A DNA stretch of 17,670 bases, taken from positions 1 to 17,670 of the forward strand of contig JBBSGC010000030.1 in the NCBI GenBank assembly GCA_038254525.1, written 5' to 3'. The position numbers and the translations under genes were made by a program. Positions within the stretch are counted from its first letter, which is position 1. Each line of letters starts with the position of its first letter. Of this stretch, positions 1 through 7,105 are shown one piece after another. The notes beneath the pieces were generated by a model. It saw only the letters and a list, made by a program, of their open reading frames with translations, had not been told where the DNA came from and did not search any database. This DNA comes from JBBSGC01 sp038254525 (GTDB taxonomy: Bacteria > Actinomycetota > Actinomycetes > Propionibacteriales > Nocardioidaceae).

Positions 1-252
1 GACCTGGGCGACGCCTATGAGGTGGTGTGCGAGCCCGCCGACCTGGTGGCCGTGCGCACTGCGGTGCAGGTGGCCGGGATCGACTACGAGTCGGCGGAGT
101 CCGCGTTCGTGCCGTCGGTGTCCATCGAGATCGGCGCCGACGTCGTCGGAAAGGTGGTGCGGCTCATCGATGCGCTCGAGGACTCCGACGACGTGCAGAA
201 CGTGTTCGCCAACTTCGACGCGCCTGACGACGTCCTCGAGGCCGTCGGCTGA
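1..252 (+). CDS. yebC: YebC/PmpR family protein, C-terminal part (truncated by window edge)
   Basis: An open frame enters from the left edge and ends at TGA 250-252, giving the last 83 residues. The acidic C-terminal segment with VSIEIGADVVGKVVRLIDAL followed by DDVQNVFANFD matches the end of the YebC/PmpR (TACO1-like) family. Members are cytoplasmic proteins described as DNA-binding regulators, and more recently as translation factors that relieve ribosome stalling. yebC directly upstream of ruvC is the standard actinobacterial order, which supports the call. Only the last third is visible, so start, promoter and full length cannot be judged. Confidence 0.93.
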   Translation, partial: DLGDAYEVVCEPADLVAVRTAVQVAGIDYESAESAFVPSVSIEIGADVVGKVVRLIDALEDSDDVQNVFANFDAPDDVLEAVG

Positions 253-265
253 CCTACGCTAGCTG

Positions 266-297
266 CTGGCCGGCAAGCGGTGCGGCTGCGCCGGCAG
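266..297 (+). terminator. GC-rich hairpin after yebC, possible terminator
   Basis: CTGGCCGGC (266-274) can pair with GCCGGCAG (290-297) with one bulged base and a 15-nt loop, 14 nt after the yebC stop. There is no T-tract, as is common for actinobacterial hairpins, so it may be a weak terminator or only a processing stem. This is read from sequence alone, with no energy calculation. Confidence 0.33.
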
Positions 298-369
298 CCG
301 GTTCGACACTCGCCACATCGCGTCGACTGACGGCGGCGCGTCCCGGCGTATTGTCCCGCGCTGGCTGGC

Positions 370-375
370 TAGGGT
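370..375 (+). promoter_or_regulatory. candidate -10 box ahead of ruvC
   Basis: TAGGGT fits the actinobacterial TANNNT -10 form and lies 54 nt upstream of the chosen ruvC start. No convincing -35 is present at 16-18 bp. An in-frame ATG at 385 sits 9 nt after it and could give a near-leaderless, longer RuvC, but homology begins at the GTG at 430. Weak evidence. Confidence 0.3.
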
Positions 376-429
376 GTCGAACGCATGTTCGTGTCAGGAC
401 GCCTGGTGGTCGCTCGAGCGGAGGACGCA

Positions 430-1008
430 GTGCGTGTGTTGGGAGTCGACCCCGGCCTGACCCGCTGCGGGTTGGGCGTGGTCGACGGTGGCGTGGGCCG
501 GTCGCTGACCCTGCACGCGGTCGGGGTCGTCCGCACACCGTCGGAGCTGCCGGTCGCCCAGCGCCTGCTGCTGATGCAGGCGGCCCTCGACGAGTGGCTC
601 GACGGGCATGCTCCGGACGCCGTGGCCGTCGAACAGGTGTTCTCCCAGCAAAACCTCAGGACGGTCATGGGAACCGCGCAGGTGAGCGGCCTGGCTCTGG
701 CCGCCGCGGCCCGGCGGGGGATCCCGGTCGCGCTGCACACCCCCAGCGAGGTCAAGGCGGCCGTCACGGGAAGCGGCCGGGCCGACAAGACGCAGGTGGC
801 GGCGATGGTGACCCGGTTGCTCCGGCTCGCGGAGCGGCCGACCCCCGCGGACGCCGCGGACGCGCTGGCGCTGGCGATCTGCCACCTGTGGCGCGGTGCG
901 GCCCTGCGGCGCATCGAGCTGGCCCGGTCGGCCGCGCAGCGCCCGCCCGCGGGGCCGACCGGCTCCGGAGCACGTGGTGCAGCGACTCGTCCTGGAGCGG
1001 TCCGGTGA
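430..1008 (+). CDS. ruvC: Holliday junction resolvase RuvC
   Basis: RuvC is a homodimeric endonuclease that cuts Holliday junctions symmetrically in partnership with RuvAB. Started at GTG 430, the 192-residue product begins MRVLGVDPGLTRCG and shows the four acidic catalytic residues at D7, E68 (AVEQVF), D141 and D144 (DAADALALA), positions that agree with the family. The GTG is preceded by GGAGGA at 420-425. The frame stays open to ATG 385, but those 15 extra residues carry no RuvC homology that I recognise. The last 35 or so residues are a low-complexity Arg/Ala/Pro tail common in actinobacterial RuvC. The TGA overlaps the ruvA GTG by 4 nt, implying translational coupling. Confidence 0.96.
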   Translation: MRVLGVDPGLTRCGLGVVDGGVGRSLTLHAVGVVRTPSELPVAQRLLLMQAALDEWLDGHAPDAVAVEQVFSQQNLRTVMGTAQVSGLALAAAARRGIPVALHTPSEVKAAVTGSGRADKTQVAAMVTRLLRLAERPTPADAADALALAICHLWRGAALRRIELARSAAQRPPAGPTGSGARGAATRPGAVR

Positions 1009-1616
1009 TCGCCTCGGTGCGCGGCCGGGTGACGGCGTTGTCGTTGAGCGGTGCGGTCGTCGAGGTGGGCGGCGTCGGCGTTTTCGTGTCGTGCACTCCG
1101 TCGACACTCGCCGCCCTTCGGCTTGGCGGCGAGGCGTCCCTGCCCACCAGTCTCGTGGTGCGTGAGGAGTCGCTGACTTTGTTCGGCTTCGCCGACGACG
1201 ACGAGCGGGACGTGTTCGAGCTGCTGCAGACAGCCAGCGGCGTCGGCCCCAAGCTGGCGCAGGCGATGCTCGCCGTCCATGGCCCGGACGATCTGCGGCG
1301 CGCGGTGACGACCTCGAACCTGGTGGCCTTGACCAAGGTGCCCGGCATCGGCAACAAAGGCGCCCAGCGGATCGTGCTCGAGCTCAAGGACCGGCTCGGA
1401 CCGCCGGTGGGGCGGACCTCGGTAGGCGGCCGCGCCCGGTCGAGAGCGGCCACGGCATGGAGCGAGCAGGTCCTCGACGCGCTGGTGGGGCTCGGCTGGT
1501 CGGCGCGTGAGGCTCAAGGTGCCGTCGATGCGGTCGCCGCCGACTTGGCGCCCGGTCAGGACACCGACGTAGCGGCCTTTCTCCGGGCCGCCCTGCGCAC
1601 CCTGTCCAAGGCATGA
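1005..1616 (+). CDS. ruvA: Holliday junction DNA helicase subunit RuvA
   Basis: RuvA binds the four-way junction as a tetramer and loads the RuvB motor. The 203-residue protein starts at GTG 1005, in a GTGA overlap with ruvC. Residues 1-65 form the OB-fold domain (MIASVRGRVTAL... LTLFGF). Two helix-hairpin-helix motifs follow, around TASGVGPKLAQAML and VPGIGNKGAQRIVLEL. A flexible linker near residues 132-148 leads to the C-terminal RuvB-contacting domain (SEQVLDALVGLGWS). Length is normal for the family. The frame is open further upstream across ruvC, but that part is a shadow. The stop overlaps the ruvB start as ATGA. Confidence 0.96.
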   Translation: MIASVRGRVTALSLSGAVVEVGGVGVFVSCTPSTLAALRLGGEASLPTSLVVREESLTLFGFADDDERDVFELLQTASGVGPKLAQAMLAVHGPDDLRRAVTTSNLVALTKVPGIGNKGAQRIVLELKDRLGPPVGRTSVGGRARSRAATAWSEQVLDALVGLGWSAREAQGAVDAVAADLAPGQDTDVAAFLRAALRTLSKA

Positions 1617-2695
1617 CCCCGATGGCCTCCGACACCGACGGCGACGGCTCGCTTCAGCCGCAGCCGCTCGATCCCGGCCGCATGCTGGTGAGCGCGGCAG
1701 CACGCGACGACGAGTGGGCTGCGGAGGCTGCGCTTCGCCCGCGAACGATGCACGAGCTGATCGGCCAGGAGCGCGTCCGCGAGCAGCTGGAGCTTGTGCT
1801 ACAGGCGGCCCGCGCGCGAGGCCGGGCCCCGGACCACGTGCTGTTCGCCGGGCCACCCGGGCTCGGCAAGACCACGTTGGCGATGATTATCGCCACCGAG
1901 ATGGGAGTGCCGCTGCGCGTCACCAGCGGTCCGGCACTGCAGCACGCCGGCGACCTGGCAGCCATCCTGTCCGGGATCAACGAGGGCGAGGTGCTGTTCG
2001 TCGACGAGATCCATCGGATGTCGCGCCCGGCCGAGGAGCTGCTCTACATGGCGATGGAGGACTTCCGGGTCGACGTGGTGGTCGGCAAGGGACCCGGTGC
2101 GACTGCCATCCCGCTCGAGATTCCGCCGTTCACTCTTGCGGCCGCCACCACCCGCACCGGGCTGCTTCCTGGGCCGCTGCGCGACCGCTTCGGCTTCACC
2201 GCGCAGCTGGACTACTACGAGCCCGCGGAGCTGCGCCGCATCGTCGACCGCTCGGCCGGTCTGTTGCACGTCACGGTCACGCCTGCCGGCGCTGATGAGA
2301 TAGCCACCCGCTCACGCGGCACACCGCGCATCGCCAACCGGCTCCTGCGCCGCGTGCGTGACTACGCCGAGGTGCGGGCCGACGGCGTCGTCACCGACCA
2401 GCTCGCGCGCAGTGCCCTCGACCTGTACGAGGTGGACCAGCTGGGCCTCGACCGGCTCGACCGGGCCGTGCTCGACGCCTTGTGCCGACGCTTCGGCGGC
2501 GGACCGGTCGGGCTCGGGACACTCGCCGTCGTGGTGGGCGAGGAGCGCGAGACCGTCGAGGAGGTAGCCGAGCCGTTCCTGGTCCGCCAAGGCTTCCTGG
2601 TGCGCACCCCGCGGGGCCGGCTGGCCACCGCGCAGGCTTGGTTGCACCTCGGGCTGACCGCACCAGTTCAGGCGCAGACCCTGCCGTGGGACTGA
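1613..2695 (+). CDS. ruvB: Holliday junction DNA helicase motor RuvB
   Basis: RuvB is the AAA+ ATPase ring that drives branch migration with RuvA. The 360-residue product shows Walker A GPPGLGKT (80-87), Walker B with DEIH (131-134), sensor-1 region LAAATTRTGLL (about 175-185), the arginine-finger segment PLRDRFG (188-194) and a C-terminal winged-helix domain with RRFGGGPVGLGTLA. ATG 1613 overlaps the ruvA stop (ATGA), the usual coupling in this operon; ATG 1622 is an in-frame alternative. The first 35 or so residues form a variable acidic extension before the conserved LRPRTMHELIGQ. It is the last gene of the ruv unit, followed by a 195-bp gap. Confidence 0.97.
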   Translation: MTPMASDTDGDGSLQPQPLDPGRMLVSAAARDDEWAAEAALRPRTMHELIGQERVREQLELVLQAARARGRAPDHVLFAGPPGLGKTTLAMIIATEMGVPLRVTSGPALQHAGDLAAILSGINEGEVLFVDEIHRMSRPAEELLYMAMEDFRVDVVVGKGPGATAIPLEIPPFTLAAATTRTGLLPGPLRDRFGFTAQLDYYEPAELRRIVDRSAGLLHVTVTPAGADEIATRSRGTPRIANRLLRRVRDYAEVRADGVVTDQLARSALDLYEVDQLGLDRLDRAVLDALCRRFGGGPVGLGTLAVVVGEERETVEEVAEPFLVRQGFLVRTPRGRLATAQAWLHLGLTAPVQAQTLPWD

Positions 2696-2710
2696 TGGGT
2701 GGCTGACGGA

Positions 2711-2754
2711 AAGTGACCGGGCAGTGACGTGCCGATGATGCGGCAGTGACCTGT
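2711..2754 (-). repeat. four 11-bp direct repeats resembling a PHO box
   Basis: On the minus strand the segment reads as four consecutive 11-mers: GGTCACTGCCG, CATCATCGGCA, CGTCACTGCCC, GGTCACTTTCC. Units 1, 3 and 4 share GTCACT and unit 2 is degenerate (TCAT). One-turn direct repeats with a GTTCAC/GGTCAC-like core are the hallmark of Streptomyces PhoP operators. The array lies between the ruvB stop and a candidate yajC promoter. Binding by PhoP is inference; another response regulator is possible. Confidence 0.45.
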
Positions 2755-2827
2755 CGCGGAGTCCGTTCGTTGCACAACCGTCACCGCTCTCGCGCTGATG
2801 GGGCGTGGTTGGCACATCGCGACTGAC

Positions 2828-2833
2828 TAGACT
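2828..2833 (+). promoter_or_regulatory. candidate -10 box for yajC-secDF-apt
   Basis: TAGACT fits TANNNT and lies 57 nt upstream of the yajC start. TTGGCA at 2809-2814 looks like a -35, but the 13-bp spacer is short, so the -35 is uncertain. The same hexamer occurs ahead of rel and of the minus-strand peptide gene in this window. Confidence 0.38.
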
Positions 2834-2890
2834 TCGCGTCGAGTCGCCGCTCGCGCCGTCCGTCCATGTCTGACAACAGGAGTCGCTGCC

Positions 2891-3202
2891 GTGAACCAGC
2901 TGGTCCAGCTGCTTCCGTTGGTGGCGATCGCTGCCTTGTTCTACCTGCTGGTGCTGCGACCGGCGCGTGCTCGGCAGCGCAAGGTGGCCGAAGTGCAGTC
3001 GGAGCTCGAGGTCGGCGCGACCATCATGCTGACCAGCGGTGTCTTCGGCCGGGTGTCACGCACCGGTGACGAGTCGATCGCGCTGCAGGTCGGTCGGGAC
3101 GTCACGCTCACCGTGCACCGCAATGCCGTCGGTCGCCTGCTCGACGACGAGGAACGTGTCCGCCTCGCCGCCGACGGCCCGCTCGGCTGGGACCCTCACT
3201 AG
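2891..3202 (+). CDS. yajC: Preprotein translocase subunit YajC
   Basis: YajC is a small single-span membrane protein of the SecDF-YajC accessory complex of the Sec translocon. The 103-residue protein has one N-terminal transmembrane segment (about residues 4-22, LVQLLPLVAIAALFYLLVL), then the family signature RPARARQRK and a small cytoplasmic beta domain containing VGATIMLTSGVFGRV. The GTG start is preceded by AGGAG at 2878-2882 with an 8-nt spacer. The gene heads the yajC-secD-secF group. Length and layout are normal. Confidence 0.95.
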   Translation: MNQLVQLLPLVAIAALFYLLVLRPARARQRKVAEVQSELEVGATIMLTSGVFGRVSRTGDESIALQVGRDVTLTVHRNAVGRLLDDEERVRLAADGPLGWDPH

Positions 3203-3266
3203 ATCTTCGGCACGTCCGAACGCAGCGCGACCGACCGGTTGGACCCTTCCAAGGAGCAAGCGAAAC

Positions 3267-5219
3267 GTGGCAACCAAGGCATCGCGGCCAGGACGCGTAC
3301 TCGTCGTTCTCGGCCTGGTGATCCTCGCGCTCTACGGTGGCGCCGCGGCCGCCGGCAACTGGAAGCCGCGGCTGGGACTGGACCTGCAGGGCGGCACCCG
3401 CATCACGCTTCAGGCCAAGGCTCTCAACGGCCAGTCGGTCAGCACGGACAAGCTCAACGAGGCGAAGGGCATCATCGAGCAGCGCGTCAACGGGACCGGC
3501 GTGTCCGAGGCGGCGGTGTCCACGCAGGGCGGTGACCAGATAATCGTCGAGATCCCCGGTCAGGACCGGCAGGGAATCGTCGACCAGGTCGGCCGGACGG
3601 CTCAGCTCCGGTTCCGGCTGGTGTGGGCCAGCGCCCCCGGCAGCCCCACCGGAACCATTCCCCAGACCCCGTTGATCATCAAGCCGACCTCCAGTGCATC
3701 CTCGCCGCCGCCGACCAGTGTGGCGCCGACCAGTGTGGCGCCGACCAGTGGGGCGCCGACCACCAAGCCGACCACCAAGCCGACCACCAAGCCCACGGCC
3801 AAGCCGACCAGCAAGCCCAGCACGAAGCCCACGGCCAAGAACCGGGCCGCCAGCGCGTGGATGCTCCGCGGCAAGCCGGGAAAGCCGAAAACCACCAAGC
3901 CGACCAAGCCCGCCCCCACCTCAGGACCGACGACGGCCCCCACCTCTGGACCGACGACGGCCCCCACCTCTGGACCGACGACGGCCCCCACCTCTGGACC
4001 GACCGGTGGCGCCACTTCGGGGACCCCGTCGTCGGACTGGAGCAAGGTCACCTTGGACCAGTCGGTCGCGATCTCGAACAGCGCCGCCCAGAGCGCCACC
4101 GGAAGCGGCACGCCGCCCAGTGGATACGAGGCAGCGTTCGGCGCACTGACGGCCAAGATGGGCAGCTTCGTCTGCCCCGCCTCGGGTGCTGCTCCGATCG
4201 TCAACGACATCCCTGACCAGCCGCTGATCACCTGCGACACCAATGGCACCCGGTTCCTGCTGAGCCCGGCGGTCATCGAGGGCACCGACCTGAACAGCGC
4301 ATCGGCGGGCATCCCGCAGAACGGGGTCAGCTGGGCGGTCAACCTGGCGCTCAACGGCACAGCGACCGATGTCTTCGCCAACATCAGCCAGCAGATGGTG
4401 CAGAGCGGCGCCGGTGGCGGCGGCCTGTTCGCGATCGTGCTCGACGGCCAGGTGATCTCCGCGCCGGGCTTCACCAGCGCGATCAACGACGGCAACGCGC
4501 AGATCACCGGCAACTTCAACCAGGACAGCGCCAACGCGCTCGCCAACTCGTTGAAGTACGGCGCGCTTCCGCTCACGTTCGAGATCAACGGGGTAACCGT
4601 GGAAGGTCCTTCGCTGGCTGGTAGCTCACTGAAGGCCGGAATCCTCGCGGGCCTGGTCGGCCTCGCACTGGTCGTCGTCTACTGCTTGTTCTACTACCGC
4701 GGGCTCGGCCTCGTGGTGGTCGCCTCGCTCGTGGTGGCCGCGTCGATCACCTATGCCTGCGTACTGCTGCTGGGCGCCAGCCTCGGCTTCACCCTGACGC
4801 TGCCCGGCATCGCTGGTCTCATCGTGGCGGTGGGTATCACCGCCGACTCGTTCATCGTGTTCTTCGAGCGGCTGCGAGACGAGGTTCGCGACGGCAAGTC
4901 CTTGCGCCTGGCGGTCGAGGCGGGCTGGCGGCGGGCGCGTACCACGATCCTGGCCGCCGACGCTGTCTCCTTCCTCGCGGCTCTGGTGCTCTACATCTTT
5001 GCGATCGGAGTGGTGCGCGGCTTCGCCTTCGCACTGGGCCTGACGACAATTATCGACGTCTTCGTCGTCTTCCTCTTCACCAAGCCCTTGGTTTCGCTGC
5101 TGGCGCGCACGAGGTTCTTCGGGCAGGGTCACCGGCTGTCCGGCTTTGACGCCCGCCACCTCGGCATCGAGGGCCGCAACGTGTCGCAGATGGCACGCCT
5201 GGCACGGAAGGGGTCCTGA
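3267..5219 (+). CDS. secD: Protein translocase subunit SecD with an expanded Pro/Thr/Lys-rich insertion
   Basis: SecD, with SecF, uses the proton gradient to pull preproteins through SecYEG. GTG 3267 is chosen because AAGGAG (3251-3256) precedes it and the N-terminal membrane helix follows (about residues 11-28); the frame is open further upstream across yajC, but that part is a shadow. Visible are LGLDLQGGTRI (36-46), the extracytoplasmic P1 domain with FAIVLDGQVISAPGF (near 388-402) and KYGALPLTF, then five C-terminal membrane helices including the actinobacterial-type GITADSFIVFFERLRDE. At about residues 145-250 P1 is interrupted by a low-complexity insertion (PTSVA, PTTK and APTSGPTT repeats), making the protein 650 residues, well above typical SecD. 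The stop overlaps secF by one base (TGATG). Confidence 0.95.
   Translation: MATKASRPGRVLVVLGLVILALYGGAAAAGNWKPRLGLDLQGGTRITLQAKALNGQSVSTDKLNEAKGIIEQRVNGTGVSEAAVSTQGGDQIIVEIPGQDRQGIVDQVGRTAQLRFRLVWASAPGSPTGTIPQTPLIIKPTSSASSPPPTSVAPTSVAPTSGAPTTKPTTKPTTKPTAKPTSKPSTKPTAKNRAASAWMLRGKPGKPKTTKPTKPAPTSGPTTAPTSGPTTAPTSGPTTAPTSGPTGGATSGTPSSDWSKVTLDQSVAISNSAAQSATGSGTPPSGYEAAFGALTAKMGSFVCPASGAAPIVNDIPDQPLITCDTNGTRFLLSPAVIEGTDLNSASAGIPQNGVSWAVNLALNGTATDVFANISQQMVQSGAGGGGLFAIVLDGQVISAPGFTSAINDGNAQITGNFNQDSANALANSLKYGALPLTFEINGVTVEGPSLAGSSLKAGILAGLVGLALVVVYCLFYYRGLGLVVVASLVVAASITYACVLLLGASLGFTLTLPGIAGLIVAVGITADSFIVFFERLRDEVRDGKSLRLAVEAGWRRARTTILAADAVSFLAALVLYIFAIGVVRGFAFALGLTTIIDVFVVFLFTKPLVSLLARTRFFGQGHRLSGFDARHLGIEGRNVSQMARLARKGS
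3711..3755 (+). repeat. 15-bp tandem repeat within secD (3 units)
   Basis: Three units of ccgaccagtgtggcg occur head to tail (3711-3725, 3726-3740, 3741-3755; the last has one T-to-G change). Each encodes PTSVA or PTSGA. They open the low-complexity insertion of SecD. Confidence 0.85.
3756..3839 (+). repeat. 12-bp tandem repeat within secD (7 units)
   Basis: Seven 12-bp units follow the 15-bp repeats in frame. The first three are identical (ccgaccaccaag, PTTK); the later ones have diverged to PTAK, PTSK, PSTK and PTAK. This gives the extracytoplasmic segment a lysine every fourth residue. Confidence 0.85.
3913..4008 (+). repeat. 24-bp tandem repeat within secD (4 units)
   Basis: Four 24-bp units start at 3913, 3937, 3961 and 3985, each containing cccccacctc then ggaccgac. 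The second and third are identical, the first differs by one base, and the fourth diverges at its 3' end. They encode APTSGPTT. The near identity points to recent slippage or duplication. Confidence 0.88.
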
Positions 5220-6448
5220 TGGGCAAGCTCGCCTCGGTCGGCCAGCAACTCTACTCGGGAAGGGTCTCCTTCGACTTCGTCGGGCGCCGCAAGCTGTGGT
5301 ACGCGATCTCAGGGATGATCGTATTGTTCGCGATCAGCGGGCTGCTGGTCCGCGGCATCAACGAGGGAGTGGAGTTCAAGGGCGGGGTCGAGTTCACCGC
5401 GAAGATCGCGGCCACCCAGGACAACGTCAGCAAGCTCACCGACGCGGTGGCCGGCTCGGGAGTGCCCGAGGTCGGCGACCCCGTGGCGACTACCTCAGGT
5501 TCCGACGCGATCCGCATCTCCACCAAACCGCTGACCTCTGACCAGTCCCAGCAAGTCGCGACGGCACTCAAGAGCGCCGGCGCGACCGACGTCAGCACCA
5601 ACTTGATCGGCCCGTCCTGGGGCAAGCAGGTGGCCGACAAGGCGCTGCTCGGCCTGGTCGTGTTCCTCGTGCTGGTCGTGATGTTCATCTGGGCCTACTT
5701 CCGTGAGTGGAAGATGTCGGTGGCGGCCATCGTGGCGCTTGCGCACGACCTGGTGATCACGGTCGGCGTCTACGCCTGGTCGGGCTTCGAGGTGACCCCG
5801 GCAACGGTCACCGGTCTGCTCACGATCCTCGGTTTCTCCCTCTACGACACGGTTGTCGTCTTCGACAAGGTGCGTGAGAACACCCGCAAGTTCGAGAACA
5901 GCACGACCCGTACCTACAGCGAGTCGGCCAACCTGGCGGTCAACCAGACCCTGGTCCGCTCGATCAACACGACGATCACCGCGCTGCTGCCCGTGGCGGC
6001 GATCCTGGTGGTCGGGATCGTCGTGCTCGGCACCGGACCTCTCAAGGACCTGTCGCTGGCGCTGCTCGTGGGCATGGCGGCCGGGGCGTACTCCTCGATC
6101 TTCATCGCGACACCGCTGGCCGTGCAGCTGAAAGGCCTGGAACCGGCAGTTCGGGCGCACACCAAGCGGGTGCTCGCTCGCCGGGGCCGGCTGGTGGCCG
6201 CACCGGTTGCCGCCGGCGGCCCAGGGGTCGGTGGGACCGGTGACGTCGACAGCGGAGGGGGCGGCACGGTGGTGCCCGCGCCGGCTGGAGCGTCCACGTC
6301 CGCACGTCGGGCGACTCCAAGCCGGCGGGTCGTCGACTCCGCAGCCGCCAAGCGGACCCAGCCACAGCGATCGGCTCGGTCTGCGCGAACCGGAAGCACC
6401 GCGCGCACCCCACGCGGCGGCAGCTCAACGCGTCCCAAGAAGCGCTGA
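5219..6448 (+). CDS. secF: Protein translocase subunit SecF with long basic C-terminal tail
   Basis: SecF forms the second half of the proton-driven SecDF motor. The 409-residue product starts at ATG 5219, overlapping the secD stop. An N-terminal SecF segment (RVSFDFVGRRKLWY) leads into the first helix (about 26-45), then the GVEFKGGVEF motif (50-59), a short P1 domain, and five helices from about residue 140 to 300, including LTILGFSLYDTVVVFDKVRENTRK (from 201), the conserved SecF signature. From about residue 305 to the end the chain is Arg/Ser/Thr/Gly-rich, with no membrane segments and likely disordered in the cytoplasm; such tails are common in actinobacteria, but this one is long. apt begins 2 nt after the stop. 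Confidence 0.96.
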   Translation: MGKLASVGQQLYSGRVSFDFVGRRKLWYAISGMIVLFAISGLLVRGINEGVEFKGGVEFTAKIAATQDNVSKLTDAVAGSGVPEVGDPVATTSGSDAIRISTKPLTSDQSQQVATALKSAGATDVSTNLIGPSWGKQVADKALLGLVVFLVLVVMFIWAYFREWKMSVAAIVALAHDLVITVGVYAWSGFEVTPATVTGLLTILGFSLYDTVVVFDKVRENTRKFENSTTRTYSESANLAVNQTLVRSINTTITALLPVAAILVVGIVVLGTGPLKDLSLALLVGMAAGAYSSIFIATPLAVQLKGLEPAVRAHTKRVLARRGRLVAAPVAAGGPGVGGTGDVDSGGGGTVVPAPAGASTSARRATPSRRVVDSAAAKRTQPQRSARSARTGSTARTPRGGSSTRPKKR

Positions 6449-6450
6449 CG

Positions 6451-7011
6451 GTGCCGGTCGGCGAGACCCGAGTTCGGCTGGACGCCCTCCTCGACGCCCT
6501 GGTGGAGGACGTTCCCGACTTCCCGAAGCCCGGCGTGCTCTTCAAGGACATCACGCCGCTGCTGCGTGACCCGACCGGATTCGCCGCCACCGTCGAAGCC
6601 CTCGCTTCGGCCGCCAGCGAGCTGGTCGACGGGGCCATCGACAAGGTCGTCGGCATCGAAGCCCGTGGCTTCATCCTGGCTGCTCCGGTGGCGCTGGCGG
6701 TGGGCGCGGGATTCGTGCCGGTACGCAAGGCCGGGAAGCTGCCCGGTGTCACGCACGCGGTGACCTACGAGCTCGAGTACGCCGAGTCGACGCTCGAGGT
6801 GCGCGAGGACGCGTTCCGGTCGGGTGAGCGGGTGCTGGTCGTCGACGACGTCCTGGCCACCGGCGGCACCATCGCGGCCACGGTCGAGCTCGTGCGCGAG
6901 TGCGAGGCCGAGGTGGCCGGGGTGGCGGTGCTGCTCGAGCTGGCATTCCTGGGCGGGCGTCGGGGCAAGGCGGCCGGGCTGCCACTGACTGCGCTGCGGG
7001 TGGTGTCGTAG
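6451..7011 (+). CDS. apt: Adenine phosphoribosyltransferase
   Basis: Apt makes AMP from adenine and PRPP in purine salvage, in the cytoplasm. The 186-residue protein has the family N-terminus VPDFPKPGVLFKDITPLL (21-38), GIEARGFILAAPVA (68-81), the flexible-loop region RKAGKLPG (92-99) and the PRPP-binding signature VLVVDDVLATGGTI (128-141). The GTG start lies 2 nt after the secF stop, with no strong Shine-Dalgarno of its own, so coupling to secF is likely. The position between secF and rel is the conserved actinobacterial arrangement. Confidence 0.96.
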   Translation: MPVGETRVRLDALLDALVEDVPDFPKPGVLFKDITPLLRDPTGFAATVEALASAASELVDGAIDKVVGIEARGFILAAPVALAVGAGFVPVRKAGKLPGVTHAVTYELEYAESTLEVREDAFRSGERVLVVDDVLATGGTIAATVELVRECEAEVAGVAVLLELAFLGGRRGKAAGLPLTALRVVS

Positions 7012-7025
7012 CGCTCTGCCTGTCG

Positions 7026-7055
7026 GCGCTCGAGCAAGAGCGTTCCAGCGAGCGC
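7026..7055 (+). terminator. hairpin between apt and rel, possible attenuator or weak terminator
   Basis: GCGCTCG (7026-7032) and CGAGCGC (7049-7055) form perfect 7-bp arms around a 16-nt loop, 15 nt after the apt stop. No T-tract follows. It could limit read-through from the sec-apt genes into rel or be a processing stem. Confidence 0.35.
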
Positions 7056-7070
7056 GGCGGCGCCTGGTCG

Positions 7071-7076
7071 TAGACT
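7071..7076 (+). promoter_or_regulatory. candidate -10 box for rel
   Basis: TAGACT lies 29 nt upstream of the rel GTG, which would give a short leader with the GGAG at 7097-7100 inside it. No clear -35 is seen. Suggests rel has its own promoter in addition to read-through from apt. Confidence 0.38.
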
Positions 7077-7105
7077 GACGACTTGCCGAGATCGATGGAG
7101 CCCGG

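Noticed and set aside
369..1856. 495-codon open frame on the minus strand over ruvC, ruvA and ruvB
   Set aside because: It is antisense to three clear, coupled genes; the translation is Arg/Pro/Ala-rich with no domain. Long antisense frames are expected at this GC content.
2809..2814. TTGGCA as -35 of the yajC promoter
   Set aside because: The 13-bp spacer to TAGACT is too short for a normal sigma-70-type promoter, so only the -10 is reported.
3039..3266. upstream extension of the secD frame into yajC
   Set aside because: It overlaps yajC in another frame and shows no SecD similarity; GTG 3267 with AAGGAG fits the first membrane helix.
3602..4588. minus-strand frame with VGLVVG and VGPEVGAV repeats
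   Set aside because: It is the reverse reading of the secD tandem repeats; the repetition comes from the DNA repeats, not from a separate gene.
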